From positions 18,218,053 to 18,282,052 of the forward strand of contig JAZAYU010000002.1 of the NCBI GenBank assembly GCA_038501625.1: a stretch of DNA of 64,000 bases, written 5' to 3'. Positions 11,301 to 23,579 of the stretch are shown here, in pieces. Within the stretch, counting starts at the first letter, position 1; the number at the start of each line of letters is the position of its first letter. Made by a program: the position numbers and the translations under genes. Under the pieces are notes generated by a model that saw nothing but the letters and a program-made list of their open reading frames with translations, had not been told where the DNA came from and searched no databases. Origin of the DNA: Corbicula japonica (taxonomy: Eukaryota > Mollusca > Bivalvia > Venerida > Cyrenidae).

Positions 11301-13551
11301 CCCGTGCGACAAAGTTATCTGTATCTTTGCGAAAATTTGTGCCCACGAAATTAAATGATACAACAGTAGCATAGCCATAATTCACATTGTATCAGTTGGT
11401 TATAAATACGATAAAATTCAGAAAGACATCACAGTAAGAACACTGAAAGAGAACACGTGGAGTACGCAGGGGCGTAGCTAGCCCTCTGTTCGTGTGGATT
11501 CATATTTTGCACGGATTTTTTTAAAAAGAAAATGGCGAAATCTGGTACAGGGTTTTAATCCGATCAGGTCTTCGATAGTTCTTTTTAATATAGAAACTAC
11601 AAGAAACATTTGATGTGACCATGTTCACTAGTCGCATACTGTAACTTTGGCTGATTAAAAAACACGTAAGAATCATGTGGATTCAGCCGCGTAGTCGCGT
11701 ATTGGCAGCTACGCGCCTGTTAGAACGTATATGTATTTTTTTCGCAACAACAACAACAACCACAACGTTTATTAGCATCTTAGCATTAAAGCCATTGGCC
11801 GCATGCAACTTGAAACGTTTTACAAAACATAATGACACTGTGACATTGAACAGAAAAAAAATCTAATTTCAGGCGCGTGTAAAAGGGTGAATCCTCATGA
11901 TTTACCTCAGAACGCACAGAATGCACCCGACTGCACCATTGTTATAAAGAAGTCGGAGTGTGGGGTGTATTCCCGACCGCTCACTCCTATCTGCAGCAGA
12001 ATTACGAATCCACATGAATAGGGGTCTAGCTACTCCCCTGAAGTGAATTAAATTAATGACTGTTGTAGATTATATACTCGATATAATCAGTAGCATTATT
12101 CTTCAGTGTTTTTTTTTTGGAAATAAAAGAATACCTTCAGATGTGAGGAAATTAAGCTCACACTTCTTGTTGATGACGTCTTCGTTCAGCGCAGCTGTCT
12201 GTTGTTTTGCTATGTTTATTAGTTTTATTACTTGCTGTATTTCGTTTTCTAAAGTGATGACGTCATTCTGGCTACGGCGCAGATGTTCTTGTTGACGTCT
12301 GCAAAAAGTAATATCACCAAATCAGTGCTTTACTAAAAATGTGCCGGGTCACGTTTGAGGACGAAAGATAAGTGTTAATTTATCATTTAAACTGTAGAAG
12401 ACTTGTAAACAAAGTAAATGTAATGTAATATTCTTACACAACCAAATTGCAAGAGAATTTTTTCCGAAGTTGTTAAAGCGATGAGTTTAAAATCCAATTA
12501 AGAGTTTTGTGGTATTGGGGCCAGCTCTGCTCCGTGATTATAAATCTTCTTTTTATACTCAATTCTGTCCTGAACACAACAGCATTCGTGAACTAGAAAT
12601 ATCTTGAATTCTGATCTTCAGATATTTCAGTGATAACTGAGATCAATTGTCTCATATTTTCATTTCAAAATGTTTTATTTTAGTTATTGAAAGCAAATCA
12701 AACCTTTAAAAAATTTTATGCTTTAATTCAGCATCGAAATTGTTTTGAAATCACCTGCCCTGCATATCTCATTAAACTTTTCTCTAGTAAAGCAAATATA
12801 GATAATTAAAAACGATAATTTGTAAAAAAAAATTCTTGCATTGTAAGTTCTGTTCTTTTTCTTTTGAATAAATAGATAACTCGTTGCTTCTAATCGGTTT
12901 AGGTTCTCCGCCACTAAACAGTGTCAAAATCTATCTGAAAACTTTTTGCACTATCATATTTCGTGATTTACACTTAAGTAAAACAGCTCATCAGGAACAC
13001 CCTGAAATTAAGACCGCCCAAATAATAAGATATCAATTTCAATATTCCTTTTTAAAGGTTTCGCTATTTTCAATCCCTGACTTAAGACCACCCCATTATT
13101 TACACCACAATTGTTAAGCCCTAGAGGTAGTCTCAACAAAGGGAATTTCACTGTATTATACATTTTTACGCTGTAAACGATATACATGTATATGGTACGA
13201 TACGGTTATAGAAACGAAAATAAAAACAACTTACGCATATTTATTAATCTGATGCGTTAACTTTTTCTTTTTGTCTTCAATATATCGTGTCTCGAAAACT
13301 TCGGTGTCTTTTTCACTTTCACTGGAATTTCCCATCGATTCTTGGTATAATTTTTCCGATAACTCGTTTCGTTTCCTCCGGCTTTTTCTAGAATTTGATT
13401 TGGTCTGATCTGATCCCGCTGGTGTTTGATCCTTAACATCCGGAGAACTTATTTTTTCTTCGCAGCTGTTGGTGTCATTTTGAATATTTGATAGCAAATT
13501 TTGTGCTTTTTCTTTTGAAGGTTTTTTGAATAATCTTTGTACAAAAGACAT
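8355..13551 (-). CDS. Unrecognised coiled-coil-prone protein, 333 aa, three exons
   Basis: Exons, in reading order on the minus strand, are 13551-13235, 12298-12135 and 8875-8355. Donors are GTAAG and GTATT. Acceptors are TTTTGCAG and TTTTACAG. Phases join perfectly (GC+A, then G+TT) and give 1002 nt ending in TAA. The chosen start (MSFVQRLFKK) has an in-frame ATG 17 codons upstream as an alternative. Residues 1-105 are polar and basic, with a SRKSRRKR stretch that could act as a nuclear signal. Residues 106-160 are Q/E/N-rich with heptad-like hydrophobics (VITLENEIQQVIKLINI), suggesting a coiled coil. Residues 161-240 form a charged aromatic block (PLYYKKYDNINALTDASNLL), and the tail is S/T/P-rich. 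There is no signal peptide or membrane segment. I know no family match, so the function is unknown. The second intron contains the large 34-bp minisatellite. The consistent phase across three exons makes a real gene likely. Confidence 0.8.
9030..10945. repeat. 34-bp minisatellite, roughly 55 copies, intronic
   Basis: The unit is AACGTTCACGTTTTACGC plus TTATAACAAAGATGAT, about 34 bases, imperfectly repeated over 1.9 kb inside intron 2 of the minus-strand coiled-coil gene. Variant units recur. A CTCTGCTTATAAAAAAG variant sits at about 9280 and again exactly 720 bases later, with a related one at about 10480. A CTAGTTTTAC variant followed by an ACGACGA variant occurs at 9821 and 10164. This hints at larger duplicated blocks within the array. 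No reading frame persists. Confidence 0.95.
12995..13158. mobile_element. Eroded miniature TIR element
   Basis: The right side, read as reverse complement, starts TACAGTGAAATTCCCTTTGT. This resembles the ends of the 181-bp element at 4717-4897. Internal TTAAGACC-type motifs occur on both sides in opposite orientation. The left end has decayed. Confidence 0.4.
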
Positions 13552-13925
13552 ATTAAGAGTTTCGATAATTATGTGAAAAGTTATTGCACTAATAACAAGC
13601 ATCTGATGTTGCCATTTTTAAGTTTGTTGATTAATAGCAACATTTTGTTATAAAACATAACGTCGTCGGTCAGCGACTAAACATTGACGTCACAAAATTG
13701 GTTTTAAAACGTCACGTTTTGTTGCGCGCAATAATGGCGATTATAATGCTGTGTTTTGTTGCGCGCGTTAAATCAAATCTGTGCATGTATATGCATATAG
13801 GCATAGAATGTTTATCGTGTGTTAAGCTTCTGTACATTAATTAGCTTAATTAAATATTTCTAATTCGTTCATCTGACAGCTGTAGTTGTTGTTATTTGAA
13901 TCTATTTGTTGATGTAACAATAATT

Positions 13926-14041
13926 ATGATGATTATAATTATGATGATTATAATGATAATGACCATGATGAAGAAGAAGAAGAAGATGATGATGATGATG
14001 TCGACGACGACGACGATGATGATGACGACGACGACGACGAC

Positions 14042-14073
<32 letters not shown>
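13926..14073. repeat. GAT/GAC/GAA trinucleotide microsatellite
   Basis: Runs of ATTATAATTATGATG, then GAAGAA, GATGAT, GACGAC and again GATGAT repeats. It lies between the coiled-coil gene and the first EF-hand gene, roughly 400 bases upstream of the latter's predicted TATA box. Open frames here are simple-sequence artefacts. Confidence 0.9.
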
Positions 14074-14074
<1 letters not shown>

Positions 14075-14481
14075 CAATAAAAGAGATATCGGCTTTTTAA
14101 AATTGCATTTAATTTTCAGACATGATTAAAACACACTGAAATAATTGACGCAACAAACTTACTTTATACAACGGAATTTAACATGTTTTATAGTGTAATT
14201 GATTTAATATTTATTACACAGGCCCTGAGTTTTGATAAGTACCACAATAATTCATTTTTAAATTTACTGTGAAAATTGGTTTTAAGACGACGTGGATTGT
14301 TTTCGCCTTTGTTTTTTTAAATGAAACATTGGACAGAATTTAATTTCAATGTGGGGCTGGAACTAAAAGTACATTAGCATTAATCCTTCCGTTGCTGACC
14401 GCATGATTTGGACAGTGGTCTATACACATTTTCTCCAATGTGACCGTGATAAGAAACTGTTATACAAATGTCTTTGAATGA

Positions 14482-14489
14482 TATAAAAG
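14482..14489 (+). promoter_or_regulatory. Predicted TATA box of the first EF-hand gene
   Basis: TATAAAAG lies about 30 bases upstream of an initiator-like TCATTG near 14515. A short non-coding exon would run from there to 14544, where a good 5' splice site (GTAAGT) follows. It would splice to 15044, just before the start codon at 15054. This is inferred from motif spacing only. Confidence 0.55.
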
Positions 14490-14705
14490 AGAGCTGTGAT
14501 GGAGGTCGGGTTAATCATTGAATCATCTCCGAGGGAACAAATATGTAAGTGCATTTAATGTATTTGCAATTTATAAACATATCAAGAATATAGAAATACA
14601 TTTAGCTAACATAAAACAAGTGGCCCTCTTAGGGTTTGAACTGGTGGCCTTGATATAAACTATCTACTAGTAAGTGAATGCACCGCAAGATCAAGCTCTA
14701 TGCCC

Positions 14706-14841
14706 AAGATCATAAAACTAAATCTGGAGATCAGTCTCAAATCTCAAGCATCTGATTGGCTGAAATGGCGACTGGTCGCCATTTCAGCCAATCAGATGCT
14801 TGAGATTTGAGACTGATCTCAAAACTTAGTTTTATGATCTT
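14706..14841. repeat. 136-bp near-perfect palindrome
   Basis: The two halves are reverse complements, centred between 14773 and 14774 in GGCGACTGGTCGCC. The ends are AAGATCATAAAACTA and its complement. The arm contains CATCTGATTGGCTGAAATGG, which recurs at 52860-52880 inside a shorter palindrome, so this is a dispersed foldback family. It lies in the first (5' UTR) intron of the EF-hand gene. Confidence 0.9.
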
Positions 14842-15053
14842 GAGCCCTAGTCTAAAATATTTGATTCTTAGAGACAGCGGTGAGAGCGTAGTAAAAATTG
14901 AAACGGCAATTGAAAATTAATTAAATCCCAAAAACGAAGGTATTTACCATAGGGAAAAATACGCGTAATTTTAACCCGCGTGAAATAAACTGATACCACA
15001 ATATAAAAATATGTATTAAGTTTTAAGTTGATTTTTTTTGCAGAATCACAGAT

Positions 15054-18000
15054 ATGTTGTCGCTTCTGTTGTGTGTTTGCGTTTTGCAAAGTGCTATTGG
15101 GTATGTTTTATTATATTAAGTTGTATACAACAGTTTTCCTAAACTGTACATGTGTATAGTACATTAGAATATATTTAATGAAAGGCAAAATATCATTTTA
15201 TGTTATCGCTTTTCAGTTACAAAAATTAAGCATGTGTTGTTTGTTTTTTTTTAATTTTAACAAAGAATGCATACATCGTATTTTGTGACGTAATTTGTAT
15301 AAAAAATAAAAAAGAAAGAATGTAAATATTTATAATTATTATATATCTCATAAATGTAACCAATCGACAATCTGCATTTGTACCACGTGACCGTCCAATA
15401 TATTCCCGTATCGGATCCAAAAAATATATATTAATTTCATATTGGACGTTGGGTACATGTGCACTAAACGATGCTAGTCTGGTTTCCGATTTCAATCTCT
15501 AACGAATTAAAGACCTAAACCATGCGTGCATAAAGTAGATATAGTAAAGTTATTGATAATGGTGGTAACGTAGTCTCAATCATTCAGACGCTCTGATTTC
15601 GCAATGGCGATCAGTACGTCTGAAGACATTGTTCGTTAAAAAACCAGACACTCCAAAACGAGGCTTGTAATTAGGACATTAGTATGCAACGCCGTTGTTG
15701 TCTTGTGAAAATTATTTTTTAGACTGTCGCCCTGTCAGCTGGAAATCGAAAAAAACATATCCTACGGCGACACGCATTTTTTAACTGTATTATTGCGCCC
15801 AAAGGCGTGTTTAAGTAAGCTGAGGAAGGCATTTAATTTGATGTTAAGTGTTGCTTTGTTTTTGTGTTTGGCTGTAGAATGTAGGGATATTTTTCAGGTC
15901 AAACTTTTTTTTACTGCTCTAACTTTTCTAAACGTATAAATAATAAACATACATAATAAGATTTATTTATGCAAAGTTTGAAAGAACTGCATTTTTCCGT
16001 TAGAGAGATTTTGATATTCTTCTCTTTTTATCAATCACCGTACAATGACAACTGCCATACCATATGTATGTATGTATGTTGTAATTTCCTCCTTTATTCA
16101 TAGGAGCACTCCTCTTCACCAGAGGATAATGTTTTTCGTATATGTACACCTTCTTTTACCTCCATTGTTGGAGATCGCTGTATTCAGCGTATGTTACCCC
16201 TACCATCATATTCATGATATCACTAAGTATATATCAACACCACCATCGAGTATTCACACACATATATCTTTATATACAATTACATCTGATAAGTGTGATA
16301 ACTATAGAGAGATAGCTTTTAGATACAGATACAAGGAATCCGGGTGCGCTACCATAGCTCTTTTCGAAGAGACCCTCAGATTTTTTAACGTGCCCAGTGT
16401 ATGGCACCAATACACGCACTGAAATTCTACTTCCTGGAAGTGAACCAGTACTTAGTTGGGTGGGAAACACTATACGTATAACACATACATTTCCATTGCC
16501 GTGTTTGGGATTCGAACTCACGACCTCCGGATTGGTAGACTAACGCGTTACCACTGCACCACCCATACAACGTGACAGTCTAAAACCATAATCACGAAGA
16601 GGGAGCAACGGCGTGCCATATATTTGCATTCATTTATGTAAAATGGGGTAGGCAAGTAGTTTAACGTCATTTGTTTATAAACCATATACCTGGTTTTGTA
16701 GCTCGATATAATATTACCTAAATTTTACTTTGCCCAGTGTGGGAGAAATACGGTTAAAGTACTGTTAACAAATTTCATTAGAAATCGCGATTGATTTGGG
16801 ATTTGTTTACCATGAAAAAGCGCCACCTGTCGGTCAGACCTTTTATATAGCGATGTCTCTAGACGTTCGTCAGAGCAGTGTGACACTGATCAATGACAGA
16901 ACGTCTAGATGATCTAGACTAGTGGTAACGTAGTGGTGGTGGTTTTGGTGGTGATGTTGCTGATGTATATTTCAAATTAAACGAAAGATATATAATAAAA
17001 AGGTTATTATACATTTCACTGTACAATACGGAATATATCGGCTCGTCCAATATGACTTTTCAAGCTGTGTACTCGTCCAAATATATTCCCGTATTGTACA
17101 GTAAAATGTATAATAACCTATAATTATTATTCACGACTTTAAGCCGAAAAAGATTGGTCCAGTACACATAATTTAAGGAAAGAATTGTTTAATTTTTAAA
17201 CACCATTCCGGGACATTAGACCGAAGAGAGCTCGGGTTAGTAAACCTAATATCGGGGATAAATCATAGAAAAGTACGGCATTGTATAGTTAACATAATTC
17301 CGCGATGACACACGGAAGAAATAGCGGTCATTTTCTTTTAACAATATTCTTGGAATAAAGTAAAGACAGAAAAGAAGGTAAAGTAAAGACAGGAAAGAAC
17401 GGATTTGAGACCAAAGACGGACGAAAGCACGATTTTATCAACATAATAAAATATAAACCGAAACGAGAACAGTCTTGGTAACATAATCAAGACCGATAGA
17501 GCAAAAAAAAACAAAACAAACAAGGGCTTGTACATTAAATGCCGAGACTTCAGACCGAAAAAAAAACGTATTATGCATTTTACTTATGAAATCATATAGC
17601 CGCCATGATATTTTACAGGATTTACCACTGGGCGAAGTTCAGATGTTCAAGGATATAAGTGGCAATATAACACTGCTGGTTATTTCTTTATCACTTCCAA
17701 CATGGAAATGATTTTTTAAGCTTTGAAAATACAACCTCGCCGAACACGTTCGTCAAGCGGTTATTGATGTCAAAAAAGTAAGGCCCGACTAAAAAGGAAG
17801 ATCGACGCGTTTGTTATGACGAACTAAGAATAGACTTGCGAATTTGATTCTGAGACTTTACACCAATTAAGATCTGCCACGTGCAAAGAATGTGAAAATA
17901 TTTTTTTTTCTCTAAAATTGAAATAAGAACTAAGTTTTCAAAACCACGTCAATGTACACGAAAGACTTGTTTTTCAGCCAACATGTGAACTTGCCAAGCG

Positions 18001-19288
18001 GCCATGACCTTCAGATGTATACTGATATCGCATTCCGGAAGTTTGACCATACGCCCACGGATGGTGTTGTTTTAGAAAACGAATGGGACATCATCATCGC
18101 CCAAGACGATGCAAATGGTGAGTCAAACTTATAGTTCTTTACAACTCTTAGAACGATTGTAAGCATTGCTTATTGCCAATTTGTTACGATTGTTTGTCGA
18201 GCGTCTGAAAAACCTGGATCAAAGTAAGGGAGAAAATAGATGTTTATTGTAAATATCTTTCGATATATTTTACGACATTTCAAATTATGCATCCGATCGA
18301 AGTTTCACAAAACTTCTGTGTGACCTCAAACTGTGATTTTTAACACGTGGATTATACATGTACGTAAGACCATCTTTTTTAATACGCTAGGTTTTCTGAG
18401 TTTGAAATTTGAATAAACTCTTACTAGGAAGATACCATAACGTTTGATAATCAGGCCGTTGATTTTTATCAATAAGGAAGTAATATCAAAGTGAAGAAAC
18501 TCACTGAAAAAGATTTTGGGAGAGCTATCAGTTAAAGAGTCTATCAATCAAACTCATGTAGCGAACATCCTTAAATCATCTAGGTCACTGTACATTTTTA
18601 GGTGACGGTTGCGTAACTTTTGACGAATATACCGCAGCTCACCAGGGAATGTGGCCCGACTCGGTCTCCGTAACCCTGTTTGCACACTACGACCATGATA
18701 GCGATAAATGCTTGAGAATTAATGACATGTCTGATGAGTTTCATCTGATAGATCATAACGGTACGATTTGACCTTGACACGGAAAGTAGACACGATGGTA
18801 GTTTTTTCTAGAATTTCCTAAAATTGGCTTTAAATTTCAGTAAAACATTGTATCTTAACAACATATTGTAGTTGGATATATTGATAAGCCAATTTAAACA
18901 TGAAAATAACTAACGGATAAAACATTTGTTTCAAGCAAAAGAAATACCAAAACGAACAGATGAATTGAACTTATGTCCAGTTATCATTTCCTACTTAAAT
19001 ATATAGCTCCTCAATCCGATTCCTGGAAAACGGGTAAACTACACAGTGTCAGGTTTCTTTTCTTAAGCATATTATCATAGTCTGATGTTCATTTGACTAT
19101 GAAGATATAGAATCTAAATAACCAGCATCGCTGAAACCTCGAGTTTGTTCGACATATACACAATTCAATGACAGTATATATTTGTTCCAGGCGATAACCA
19201 AGTTGACATACATGAATGGGAACAATACTTTGTACATCTGTCAAAACAGCTGTTTGGAAATGGTGCTACACATGGACATACCGGCTGA
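15054..19288 (+). CDS. Secreted four-EF-hand-motif protein (copy A), 147 aa
   Basis: Coding exons are 15054-15100, 17978-18117, 18602-18760 and 19191-19288. All have GT-AG junctions, phases join without a break, and the total is 444 nt ending TGA. Exon 1 encodes a hydrophobic signal peptide (MLSLLLCVCVLQSAIG). Four loop motifs follow. The first is degenerate, 13 residues (DHTPTDGVVLENE). Three are canonical 12-residue loops: DANGDGCVTFDE, which spans an exon junction; DHDSDKCLRIND, which has Asp at position 12; and DHNGDNQVDIHE, which spans the last junction. Acidic positions 1, 3, 5 and 12 are kept, so calcium binding is likely. The signal peptide implies an extracellular or secretory role. 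Secreted EF-hand proteins are known from mollusc extracellular and shell-associated material, but nothing here proves that job. A paralogue lies downstream at 26748-33717 in the same orientation. Confidence 0.88.
16345..16567 (-). mobile_element. tRNA-derived SINE
   Basis: Read on the minus strand, the element starts at about 16567 with a tRNA-like head: box A GCAGTGGTAACGCG and box B GAGTTCGAATCCC at normal spacing. A non-tRNA body follows, containing GTGCGTGTATTGGTGCCATA and ending near GGTAGCGCACCC. A body fragment (TTTTTAACGTGCCC) recurs at about 51790. It lies in the second intron of the first EF-hand gene. Confidence 0.7.
17001..17119. repeat. 119-bp foldback element
   Basis: The left arm AGGTTATTATACATTTCACT continues with a TACAATACGGAATATAT segment. 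The right arm is its reverse complement, ending AATAACCT, with a spacer of about 25 bases. A related TCCAATATATTCCCGTA motif sits in a weaker inverted repeat at about 15375-15460. Both lie in the same intron. Confidence 0.8.
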
Positions 19289-19421
19289 TCAGTGCCGACT
19301 GGATGCCATTACAGCAGGACTTTTTCATTATTTCATTTATAATTATTTGTATTTGCTCTCTTAATGTCTATGTTTAATTTTAAGTTCGTTTTCTTAGATT
19401 TTATACATGTACTATAACAGG

Positions 19422-19427
19422 AATAAA
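19422..19427 (+). terminator. Polyadenylation signal of EF-hand copy A
   Basis: A canonical AATAAA lies 134 bases after the stop codon and is the first good candidate downstream. No cDNA evidence is available. Confidence 0.5.
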
Positions 19428-19512
19428 GGTTTTGAAGATAATAGTTTTCATTACTTTGCTATTGTGAAAGAACGTAACCGATAACTTGGCATTCACGTGA
19501 CAAACAAATAAT

Positions 19513-19682
19513 TTAAAAAGGGTTTATCAGCAAAAGTTACTTAAATAGGGTCTATCAGCAAAAATAATTTAAATAGGTTCTATCAGCAAAAGTTATTTAA
19601 ATAGGGTCTATCAGAAAAAAATATTTAAATAGGGTCTATCAGCAAAAATTATTTAAATAGGGTTTATCCGCAAATATTACAA
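19513..19682 (+). repeat. 28-bp tandem repeat, six copies
   Basis: The unit is AGGGTCTATCAGCAAAA plus a TTATTTAAAT-like segment. Small substitutions distinguish the copies. It lies just downstream of the first EF-hand gene. Confidence 0.9.
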
Positions 19683-20299
19683 TCTTTATTTCGCCAAGTT
19701 CTCTTTACTATTGACCATTGTACCAATATTTGTACCATAAGGCTACACGAATATGATCGGTTATATTAATAGAACAGCACGTGACTGTCTACTTATCCAC
19801 AACCAGTTATAATTCTTTTGTATGGTGTACATTGTATTTCTTTGGGTCAAATGTCAGGAACGTGTGCACCTATAAACAGAATTGCAATAAACGATTTTGT
19901 ATTGATAAGTGCGACTCCATTAAAAAGGTGCACGTGTACTTTAAAGAAGCACCTACAATCAAAGAAATAATTGCACAATCGAGGAAAATATATCCATTTT
20001 CTTTAAACCGAATCGGCATCAATTTTGCATGCGTAATAATAACAATACTTAAAAAATATTATCTCTTTTTTTCAATAGAATTATTTTTTAGAGAAAAAAA
20101 CACGTCGAATTGAAATTACGTTTTGCAGTTTCGCGTATTTTCATAGTGTAAGCGGCATGATGTTTAGGGGTCGACACTTCATATTTCAATACTCTACATT
20201 GGAACGTGAACTGTTTCAAGTCAGCACTCTTATCTTGAGATGAGTAAAATATTCTCCATATCAGTGCAGATTATCTCATCCAACATTTTAACTATCACA

Positions 20300-20475
20300 C
20301 GTCTATGGAAACGCATAGGGTCCCCCCTGATAATATAGATCGCGATATTTTTTACGCGAAATAACACCTTAATTATCACGTACGTCGTGACAGTTTTCTC
20401 TTGAAAATCCCAAAACATATTAGTATGATTTGAAAAAGTGTGCACAAAGAGCTGATATTTTTCCATGTCATTCGC
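20300..20475 (-). repeat. Reverse copy of the repeat at 21485-21790
   Basis: Read on the minus strand, this shares the GGGGGGACCCTATGCGTTTC end and the CGCGATCTAtATTATCAG segment with the plus-strand pair at 21485-21790. Confidence 0.65.
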
Positions 20476-20599
20476 GAAATGATTTCAGCCATGTCAAAAC
20501 TTTCTGGAAAAGAAGAATATTTTATGTTGTATAACGTCAAATTTACAGCATATTGAATATCAATGACTAGATGTTTTGACTCAACATTTTTTTAATCCC

Positions 20600-21125
20600 C
20601 TACAGGTTTATCGGGATGGGGATGGGGTGGGATGACTCTAGGTTTGCTCTTCGTCCGGTCGTCCGTCATTCTGTCCGTCCACTTTCCTTGTCCGGATCAT
20701 TTTTCAGTCATTTATTCGCGGATATTAAAATAACTTATCACAAATGTTCCCTTTGGTGAGAGGGAGTGTCGCGTGTATGAACCATGACCATACTTTTAAA
20801 GGTCAATGTCACAAAAAAGACTTTCAAAGTCAAAATTTTAACAAGAATCCTTTTTTCCTGACCATTTTTAGTCATTTATACGGAAATTTTAGATTGCCTT
20901 GTCACAAATGTTGTTCTTGGTGAGACGGAGTGAACCATGACCCTACCTTCAAAGGTCATGGTCGCATATAGATTTCAGTTCAGAGATAATATTGAAAAGC
21001 AGAATCAATATATCACCCTGAAATTGATTGGTGATCAAGCTAAACTTGGGATGGTGGAATGTCAGATCATTGTAACAGGATTACTTCCCCTGAAATTGTT
21101 ATCTACAGACTACAGTAGACACATG
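20600..21125 (+). repeat. Diverged interspersed repeat with CGTCCGTC and AAAGGTCA blocks
   Basis: A GTCCGGTCGTCCGTCATTCT-type block is followed by two related segments. Each has a TCATTTAT, a TTGTCACAAATGTT-like motif, GGTGAGA, TGAACCATGACC and AAAGGTCA. The two segments are about 135-150 bases apart, so this is a degenerate internal tandem. As I recall, similar sequences are common in mollusc genomes. No protein is encoded. Confidence 0.6.
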
Positions 21126-21484
21126 CAAAATATATGAAGGGTGTTAATAAAATCTTAATGTGGGTAAAGGAATTGTAGTGAGTCAAATCGGTAGCCATTT
21201 CGTTAGGGTTAGGTGGTTCTCGGTGGTGTGTGGGTAGTGGCCACAAACTCCCTTAGAAAACTTAGTGAATCAAATCTTCGCGGAAAAGCGCGGAAAAGGG
21301 GTTGTAGGGGCATTTGTGTAATGATTGATGCGCGAGATTTAAAATTCTCTATTGGCTGTCCAAACTTTCAAAGTAATAGAGCTAGCCGCCATTTCATCAC
21401 TTTCATAGAGCATGTTCATGATGACGTAATATTGAAAGTTTTGCGCAAAAAATACTGAGTAAAACACAAAATTACGCCAAACAT

Positions 21485-21790
21485 ATCCATTTTCTCTTGA
21501 TAAATATCTGTCTTTAACCAATAAAATATTGCTGATAAACGGTAAAATATATCGTGAACTGTTTAAAAATAAGGTTTTTTGACGTTATAACAATTATCGC
21601 GATCTAGATTATCAGGGGGGACCCTATGCGTTTCCATATGTTCTCTTGTTAAATATCTGTCTTCAACCAATAAAATATTGCAGATAAACGGTAAAATTAT
21701 CTCGTGAACTGTTTAAAAGTAAAACTTTTTGACGTTAAAACAATTATCGAGATCTAGATTACCAGGGGGGACCCTATGCGTTTCCATACT
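21485..21790 (+). repeat. Tandem duplication of a roughly 152-bp unit
   Basis: Two head-to-tail copies, at about 21485-21637 and 21638-21790. Each runs from CTCTTG-AAATATCTGTCTT through CCAATAAAATATTGC to GGGGGGACCCTATGCGTTTC. A reverse-orientation relative is at 20300-20475. The stretch 20475-21485 otherwise shows no gene. Confidence 0.85.
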
Positions 21791-22199
21791 TAACCACACA
21801 AAGCTTGTGTTATAAAAAAGTTCACAATATACAGTGCACATGTAAATTTTATAAGTGCAATACCGTAATTTAGTACCCGAGATGCTTTTCAACGTTGTTG
21901 TTTGTTGGTATTACTCAAACATTAAGTTAAAAGAGTTCATGTGGCAACAAATTAGTCATGCCATAAGGACGTCTTACATGTTTCTAGGACATTTTACATA
22001 TCTACAACTCATATTCAATTAGATAGTAGAATTTTATCTGTGACACTTAGCTTTGACACGATTGGGTTAAAACACGAACAATCACAAGATAGCAACGACT
22101 AGACTAAGACCCCGTGATTTAAGAAGATTATTCTGACGTTTATGTCCAAGTTCACCATCTTATTTGACATTTTGGAAGTCGCTCAATAATTTGGACAAA

Positions 22200-22290
22200 A
22201 TAATGTGCCCCTACTGGGGAGCGAACCCGTAAGACGACAGCGCCTAGTCATGCAATCCATTTAAGGCTACCTTTTGAGCAACCGGGACGA
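22200..22290 (-). repeat. tRNA-like SINE head
   Basis: On the minus strand, TAGCCTTAAATGG is followed by a box-B-like ACGGGTTCGCTCC. A related box-B segment (GGAAGCGAACCCGTAAAAC on the plus strand) occurs at 47032-47050. Stem pairing is poor. Confidence 0.45.
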
Positions 22291-22426
22291 ACCTCAAGAA
22301 AGGTTGATCTATTAAACCTGATAAACGTAATCACCATTGCATGACACCAGAAACCTGTTATCTATTGATACAAATGTAACAACACTGTCTTTTTTTAGTA
22401 AAGATGTTTTTTCCAATAGTTTATCA

Positions 22427-22506
22427 GAGTCTTGGTGACCCTGTTAAAGCGACAGTTCATAAATCAGAGTCTTGGTGACCCTGTTAACGCGACAGTTCAT
22501 AAATGT
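22427..22506 (+). repeat. 40-bp direct duplication
   Basis: CAGAGTCTTGGTGACCCTGT continuing to GACAGTTCATAAAT occurs twice head to tail, differing by one base (AAAGCG versus AACGCG). Confidence 0.95.
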
Positions 22507-22509
22507 AAA

Positions 22510-23395
22510 CCATGTACAAGAATGTAAATGTAAACTACATTCGACCTTGTGACCTCAAAATCAATATGGATCATCTTCGAATACAGGGCTTTAAACATAC
22601 ACATTTGGTAACCGTAAGCGCAAAAGCTCTCGAGTTAAATATTGTCCGGTCAAGACTTTGCACTTTTTGATAATGTTACCGATCTGATGACCTCATCAGT
22701 AGCTATCATTACCCCATCAAGGACTATTAAGGCTTAGTTTTGCTGACTTTAGGGGAAACCACTGTTTAATGTATCTTAGCAAATTTGTGCGGACATTTTT
22801 TGATTCATTGACATGTACCTTTAACTTAAAAATAAAATAGAGCTATCACTAAATGTGAATAATATTCATACAATATAGCTTGGGCAAAGCTTCCATAACT
22901 ATCTTCACTTGATACCAATTACATCCTCAAATATTTTAAGCCAGGATATGTATCTTCAAACCTGAAGAAGCAATGCATACCACAAGATTTTTAAGAATCC
23001 TCTGCACCTCAAACAAATAATAAACGGAGCCAGATGAATATTATGTCACAATCATGTCATAAAAGTTCCATATCAAAATATTGAAAATAGTAGAAGAAGA
23101 CCTATTCCCTTAATCACATTATGGACTGAGCCATATGACAATGTAAGTCACAAAAAACAGTAAATCAAGTTATTGTCTTGAAAACTAGAAATAATTGAAA
23201 AGAATGAATAATAATGACTATGCTAAATAATATAATAACCCAACTGCTCGTGTTACTTTAATTTACATTCCAATTAAGAGAATGCATGACATATGTTGTT
23301 CATATCTACACTTGATTCTTAACACTCCAGTATCCAGTCAATATGTTGACGGGGCAGGAGAAGCTCGTTACCAGCGTTGCTAATATTGTTCGTTT
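22510..23395. other. Intergenic, no feature recognised
   Basis: AT-rich sequence between the two EF-hand genes. I see no exon with supported splice sites, no RNA gene and no clear repeat. Confidence 0.5.
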
Positions 23396-23397
23396 TT

Positions 23398-23576
23398 TTT
23401 TCGGCATAGCTGTCTAAGCTCACTTCAACCTAATTTATTAACCAATGAAGTATTGTAAATAATATTCGTATTCTATTATTATGCAGCGGGAAAATGAAAT
23501 AATCTTTTTTGATTGGTAGCTATTTATACCAGAGAGGCATCTAGCAGGGTGAAGAGGTATCTAGTGGGATTGTTAA
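23398..23576 (+). repeat. Interspersed repeat, copy of 2350-2523
   Basis: Collinear with 2350-2523, sharing AGCTGTCTAAGCTCACTT and ending GAGGTATCTAGTGGGATT. Confidence 0.75.
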
Positions 23577-23579
23577 ACA

